In this document: positions 3,857 to 6,851 of the stretch, one piece after another
Layout: every line of letters starts with the position of its first letter
Position numbering within the stretch: position 1 is the first letter of the stretch
NCBI GenBank assembly: GCA_030630245.1
Contig: DAOVNL010000041.1
Location: 1 to 6,851, forward strand
Length of the DNA stretch: 6,851 nucleotides
Direction of reading: 5' to 3'
Source of the DNA: Candidatus Omnitrophota bacterium
GTDB lineage: Bacteria > Omnitrophota > Gorgyraeia > B26-G9
Notes under the pieces: model-generated
What the model was told of the DNA's origin: nothing
The model's input: only the letters and a program-made list of their open reading frames with translations
Databases searched by the model: none
Position numbers and translations under genes: made by a program

Positions 3857-5140
3857 GTGAAAGTAAAAGTCAAAGAATCCGCAAAATGTCAGAAAACACT
3901 GGAGATTGAAGTTCCTAAGGAAGTTATTCAGGAAGAATTCATACAGTGTTATAAAGAGATAAGAAAAACAGCACAAATCCCCGGATTTAGAAAAGGGAAA
4001 GCACCCCGGGAAGTTCTGGAACAGCATTTTTCCGATAAAGCTAACGATAAAGTCTTAACAAATGTGGTTAACGGCGCGTATCATGAGGCGATAAAAAAAG
4101 AAAATATCCAGTCTGTATCTATGCCGGATATTTCAGATGTTAATTTCAAAAAAGATGAAAATCTCACGTTTAAGGCAAAGGTTGACATCCGTCCTAAGAT
4201 TACTCTGAAAGATTACAAAGGGATAAAAGTAAAAAAAGAAAAAATAAATATAACCGAAGTTGATATCAACAAGGTGATCGGATATCTGCAGGATCGTTAT
4301 GCTCAATTTCTTTCGGTTGAGGAAAAAAGAGGCGTGAAAATCGGAGATTATATAATTTGTGATTACAGCTACGAAGTCGAAGGCAAACAGATAGATAAGA
4401 AAGAACACTCATGGCTTTGGGTAGATGAAGAAATGTTTTTGCCCGGCCTTTCAAAAAAAATCGAAGGCATTAAAGCAGGGGAAAACAAAAAATTCGATGT
4501 CAATCTTCCTAAAAAGTTTCATCTCGCGGAACTGGCCGGGAAAAACGCCAAATTTGATATCACAGTTAAGGAGATCAAAGATAAGAAGCTTCCGGAATTA
4601 AATGATGAGTTCGTCAAAAAGATCGGTAAGAATTCTATGGAGGAGCTGAAACTTCAGATTAAAGATGACCTGAGCCGGGAAAAAGAAACGCGGAACAAAC
4701 AGGCAGCTAAGGCGCAGGTGATTGGCCATCTTGTGAAAGTTATGCCTATAGATGTTCCTCAGGCACTGGTAGATAAAAGAGAACATGCCCTTAAAGAAAC
4801 ATCTGTTGAGAAGCTGAAACAGCAGGGGTTAAATGACGTTCAGGTCGAAGATGAACTTAAAAAAATGAAAGATTTGTTCAAAGATGAAGCTTTAAAACAG
4901 GTGAGAAGTTTTTTCCTGCTTGAAGATATTGCCGGAAAAGAAAATATTGAGGTATCTGAGAGTGAAATGAGCGAACGTATTGAACTGATGGCGCGTATGT
5001 ATAACCAGAAAAAAGAAGAGATGCTCAAGTATTTGCAGAAGAATAAGATGCTTGAAAGCATTCATTGGGATGTATGGGAAGAAAAGATCATCGGGTTTCT
5101 TATTGACAATGCTGTGATAGAAGAGGTTTCCGGAAAATAA
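3857..5140 (+). CDS. tig: trigger factor, ribosome-associated chaperone / peptidyl-prolyl isomerase
   Basis: The 427-residue product is full length for the family (E. coli has 432). The N-terminal ribosome-binding domain (1 to about 115) contains the signature G43-F-R-K-G-K-A-P50, which docks at the nascent-chain exit of the large subunit. An FKBP-type prolyl isomerase domain spans about 155-242, with VKIGDYIICDY, the LPGLSKKIEGIKAGE segment (195-209) and the closing strand AKFDITVKEI. The C-terminal helical chaperone domain starts with LPELNDEFVKKIG (245-257) and runs to the end; it is very rich in Lys and Glu. The protein acts in the cytosol by holding new chains as they emerge. Translation starts at GTG with AAGGAG nine bases upstream. 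clpP follows after 22 nt, the common tig-clpP arrangement. TATAAT-like strings just upstream (3831-3841) lie too close to the Shine-Dalgarno to be accepted as a promoter with confidence. Confidence 0.96.
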   Translation: MKVKVKESAKCQKTLEIEVPKEVIQEEFIQCYKEIRKTAQIPGFRKGKAPREVLEQHFSDKANDKVLTNVVNGAYHEAIKKENIQSVSMPDISDVNFKKDENLTFKAKVDIRPKITLKDYKGIKVKKEKINITEVDINKVIGYLQDRYAQFLSVEEKRGVKIGDYIICDYSYEVEGKQIDKKEHSWLWVDEEMFLPGLSKKIEGIKAGENKKFDVNLPKKFHLAELAGKNAKFDITVKEIKDKKLPELNDEFVKKIGKNSMEELKLQIKDDLSREKETRNKQAAKAQVIGHLVKVMPIDVPQALVDKREHALKETSVEKLKQQGLNDVQVEDELKKMKDLFKDEALKQVRSFFLLEDIAGKENIEVSESEMSERIELMARMYNQKKEEMLKYLQKNKMLESIHWDVWEEKIIGFLIDNAVIEEVSGK

Positions 5141-5162
5141 AATTTAACCTTAGGAGGGAAGC

Positions 5163-5780
5163 ATGAAGGAGAAAAATCAAGTTTTAGTTCCGATGGTAGT
5201 TGAACAAACCAATAGGGGCGAGCGCGCATTTGATATTTATTCAAGATTATTGAAGGACAGAATAATTTTTGTCGGCACGGCTATAGATGATACTGTAGCA
5301 AACCTTGTTATTGCTCAAATGCTTTTTTTGCAGATGGATGATCAGAACAAAGCTATTAATATATATATCAACTCTCCGGGAGGAATCGTCACCGCGGGGC
5401 TTGCGATCTATGATACAATGCAGTTTGTTAAATGTGATGTAAACACTTACTGTGTCGGCCAGGCAGCAAGCATGGCCGCGGTTCTCTTAGCTGCGGGGAT
5501 AAAGGGCAAAAGATTCGCGCTTCCTAATGCCCGGATAATGATCCACCAGCCATGGGGAGGCACACAGGGAGCGGCGTCTGATATCAGTATACAGGCTAAG
5601 GAGATCCTGAAAATGCGTGATAATCTTAACGGTATTTTAAGTAAGCATACGGGAAAACCGATAGATAAAATCGCCAAGGATACCGACAGGGATTATTTCA
5701 TGAGCGCAAAGGAATCCCTTGAGTATGGATTGGTTGATGTTGTTATAGACAACAGTCAGCAAGAGAAAAAGAAGAGCTAA
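5163..5780 (+). CDS. clpP: ATP-dependent Clp protease proteolytic subunit
   Basis: The 205-residue product is a typical ClpP, the serine peptidase that forms a double-heptamer barrel and degrades proteins unfolded by ClpX or ClpA/ClpC-type ATPases. The catalytic triad is visible: S103 in [10 protein letters not shown]128 in MIHQPWGG and D177 in DRDYFM, with the same 25- and 49-residue spacings as E. coli ClpP. The N-terminal [23 protein letters not shown] and the glycine-rich NSPGG (70-74) are also family hallmarks. A short propeptide may be removed before the mature N terminus, as in E. coli; the cut site cannot be read from sequence alone. The ATG at 5163 has an AGGAGG five bases upstream, the strongest ribosome-binding site in the window. 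The gene follows tig by 22 nt, probably in one transcript. clpX is not the next gene. Confidence 0.97.
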   Translation: MKEKNQVLVPMVVEQTNRGERAFDIYSRLLKDRIIFVGTAIDDTVANLVIAQMLFLQMDDQNKAINIYINSPGGIVTAGLAIYDTMQFVKCDVNTYCVGQAASMAAVLLAAGIKGKRFALPNARIMIHQPWGGTQGAASDISIQAKEILKMRDNLNGILSKHTGKPIDKIAKDTDRDYFMSAKESLEYGLVDVVIDNSQQEKKKS

Positions 5781-5803
5781 ATTCCTGCCCAAAAGGAATT
5801 TTT
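5779..5803 (+). terminator. hairpin plus T-tract overlapping the clpP stop, possible weak terminator/attenuator
   Basis: AAATTCCT (5779-5786) pairs perfectly with AGGAATTT (5794-5801) around a seven-base loop, and the 3' arm runs into TTTTT (5799-5803). The 5' arm begins inside the clpP stop codon, so ribosomes finishing clpP would cover it. The stem has only two G-C pairs, so termination would be partial at best. serA starts 18 nt later. Confidence 0.35.
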
Positions 5804-5821
5804 AAAATTGGAGTAAATGTT

Positions 5822-6851
5822 ATGAGAATTTTAGTAAGTGACCCTCTCTCTGTTGAAGGCCTTAGGATATTAGAAGAAAGGAAAATTGCCTTTGATGTCA
5901 AACCCAAGCTTCCTCCGGAGGAAATAAAGCGGATTATCGCCGATTATGATGCTTTGATTATCCGCAGCGGGACAAAGGCGACCGCGGAAATTATCAATGC
6001 CTCCAAAAAGCTTAAAGTTATCGGCCGTGCCGGTGTCGGAGTTGACAATGTAGATATAGGGGCTGCGACAAAAAAAGGCATTGTGGTCATGAATACACCG
6101 GAAGGCAATACTATTTCCACCGCGGAGCATACCGTGAGCATGCTGCTGGCTTTAAACCGTAATATTCCTCAGGCGAATGTTTCCATTAAGAACGGACAAT
6201 GGGATAGAAAAAAATTTATGAGCCGTGAATTGCGCGGTAAACAGTTGGGTATTATTGGGCTTGGCCGAATCGGGATAGAGGTTGCACGGAGAGCTCAGGC
6301 TTTTGGTATGAAGGTTATCGCCCATGATCCTTTCCTATCTGAAAAGAAGGCTGAGAAATTTGAAATAGAGCTGGTGGAACTTAAGGAGATGTTCGCGAGA
6401 ATTGATTTTTTGACAGTGCATACCCCGCTGACCGCTGAAACAAAACATATGATCTCGAGTTCGGAATTTGCCTTAATGAAAAAAGGTATAAAAATTTTAA
6501 ACTGCGCCAGAGGCGGAATTATTGATGAAAAAGCATTGCTTGAGGCCATAGAAAACGGGACTGTTGCGGGTGCGGCGCTGGATGTTTTCGAAAACGAACC
6601 GCCTAAGGATAACCGGCTGCTGGAACTTGATTGCGTTATTGCTACGCCGCATCTGGGGGCGGCTACCCAGGAAGCGCAAGTTAATGTCGCGGTTGAAATT
6701 GCAGAACAGGTAGCGGATGTTTTAGAAGGAAAGGGCATTCGCAACGCGTTGAATTATCCTTGTGTTGAAAGCGAGGCCTATCGTATTCTTGAGCCTTATA
6801 TCAATCTGGCAGAAAAGCTGGGAAGCTTTCAATCACAGATTATTTCTGGAC
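5822..6851 (+). CDS. serA: D-3-phosphoglycerate dehydrogenase, N-terminal 343 residues (gene runs off the window)
   Basis: The enzyme oxidises 3-phosphoglycerate to 3-phosphohydroxypyruvate with NAD, the first step of serine synthesis, in the cytosol. The frame is open from ATG 5822 to the window edge. The substrate-binding part opens with MRILVSDPLS and contains GRAGVGVDNVD at 68-78. The Rossmann fold has G146-L-G-R-I-G151 and, after the second strand, D169, which favours NAD over NADP. The catalytic residues of the 2-hydroxyacid dehydrogenase family are present: R230 in NCARGG, E259 in ENEPP and H277 in TPHLGA. The last visible part (NALNYP, PYINLAEKLGSFQSQ) matches the region leading into the extra intervening domain of long SerA proteins, so the full enzyme is probably about 520-530 residues with a C-terminal ACT domain, which lies outside the window. 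TTGGAG lies eight bases before the ATG. Linkage to clpP, 41 nt upstream, is unusual. Confidence 0.95.
   Translation, partial: MRILVSDPLSVEGLRILEERKIAFDVKPKLPPEEIKRIIADYDALIIRSGTKATAEIINASKKLKVIGRAGVGVDNVDIGAATKKGIVVMNTPEGNTISTAEHTVSMLLALNRNIPQANVSIKNGQWDRKKFMSRELRGKQLGIIGLGRIGIEVARRAQAFGMKVIAHDPFLSEKKAEKFEIELVELKEMFARIDFLTVHTPLTAETKHMISSSEFALMKKGIKILNCARGGIIDEKALLEAIENGTVAGAALDVFENEPPKDNRLLELDCVIATPHLGAATQEAQVNVAVEIAEQVADVLEGKGIRNALNYPCVESEAYRILEPYINLAEKLGSFQSQIISG

Noticed and set aside
6295..6744. Minus-strand 149-residue ORF inside serA
   Set aside because: It lies fully within a frame with all catalytic residues of phosphoglycerate dehydrogenase; its Ser/Ala-rich product shows no domain.

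Overview
The window looks like chromosome from a free-living or environmental bacterium with an AT-leaning genome. It holds housekeeping genes (trigger factor, ClpP, D-3-phosphoglycerate dehydrogenase, four tRNAs) next to RmuC and a run of small PilZ-domain proteins. Nothing in it is phage, plasmid or insertion-sequence DNA. A Gram-negative-type candidate phylum such as Omnitrophota would fit the style (several small PilZ proteins, short GAGCGA/GTCGAA palindromes between genes, Lys/Glu-rich repeat proteins), but that placement is an impression and was not tested.

Layout, all genes on the + strand. (1) 1-369: the 3' end of a gene for a Lys/Glu-rich protein that carries five 27-bp tandem repeats and then a four-cysteine zinc-finger-like module. 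(2) 394-2951: a compact block of rmuC followed by three consecutive PilZ genes, with an 11-nt overlap, then a 1-nt gap, then a 12-nt gap, so they are probably co-transcribed. The first two PilZ proteins are clear tandem duplicates that share a C-terminal helical extension I do not recognise; the third is a bare PilZ domain. (3) 2978-3769: four tRNA genes, Arg(UCG), Lys(CUU), Leu(UAG) and Gly(GCC), all with encoded CCA. Their 125-190 nt spacers are full of inverted repeats. A near-consensus sigma-70 promoter precedes tRNA-Lys. (4) 3857-6851: tig, clpP and the first two thirds of serA, closely spaced, each with a recognisable Shine-Dalgarno sequence. clpX, the usual neighbour of clpP, is not here; serA takes its place.

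How the genes relate: tig and clpP form the familiar folding/proteolysis pair (ribosome-bound chaperone, then ATP-dependent protease core). serA starts serine biosynthesis and may be read through from clpP, subject to a weak hairpin/T-tract between them. The PilZ set suggests cyclic-di-GMP signalling, although the second paralogue has changed residues in its ligand-binding arginine motif. No gene is longer than expected or visibly frameshifted, and no stretch over 300 bases lacks a gene. The items most worth a second look are the rmuC-PilZ-PilZ-PilZ block with its conserved C-terminal domain, and the palindrome-rich tRNA spacers.
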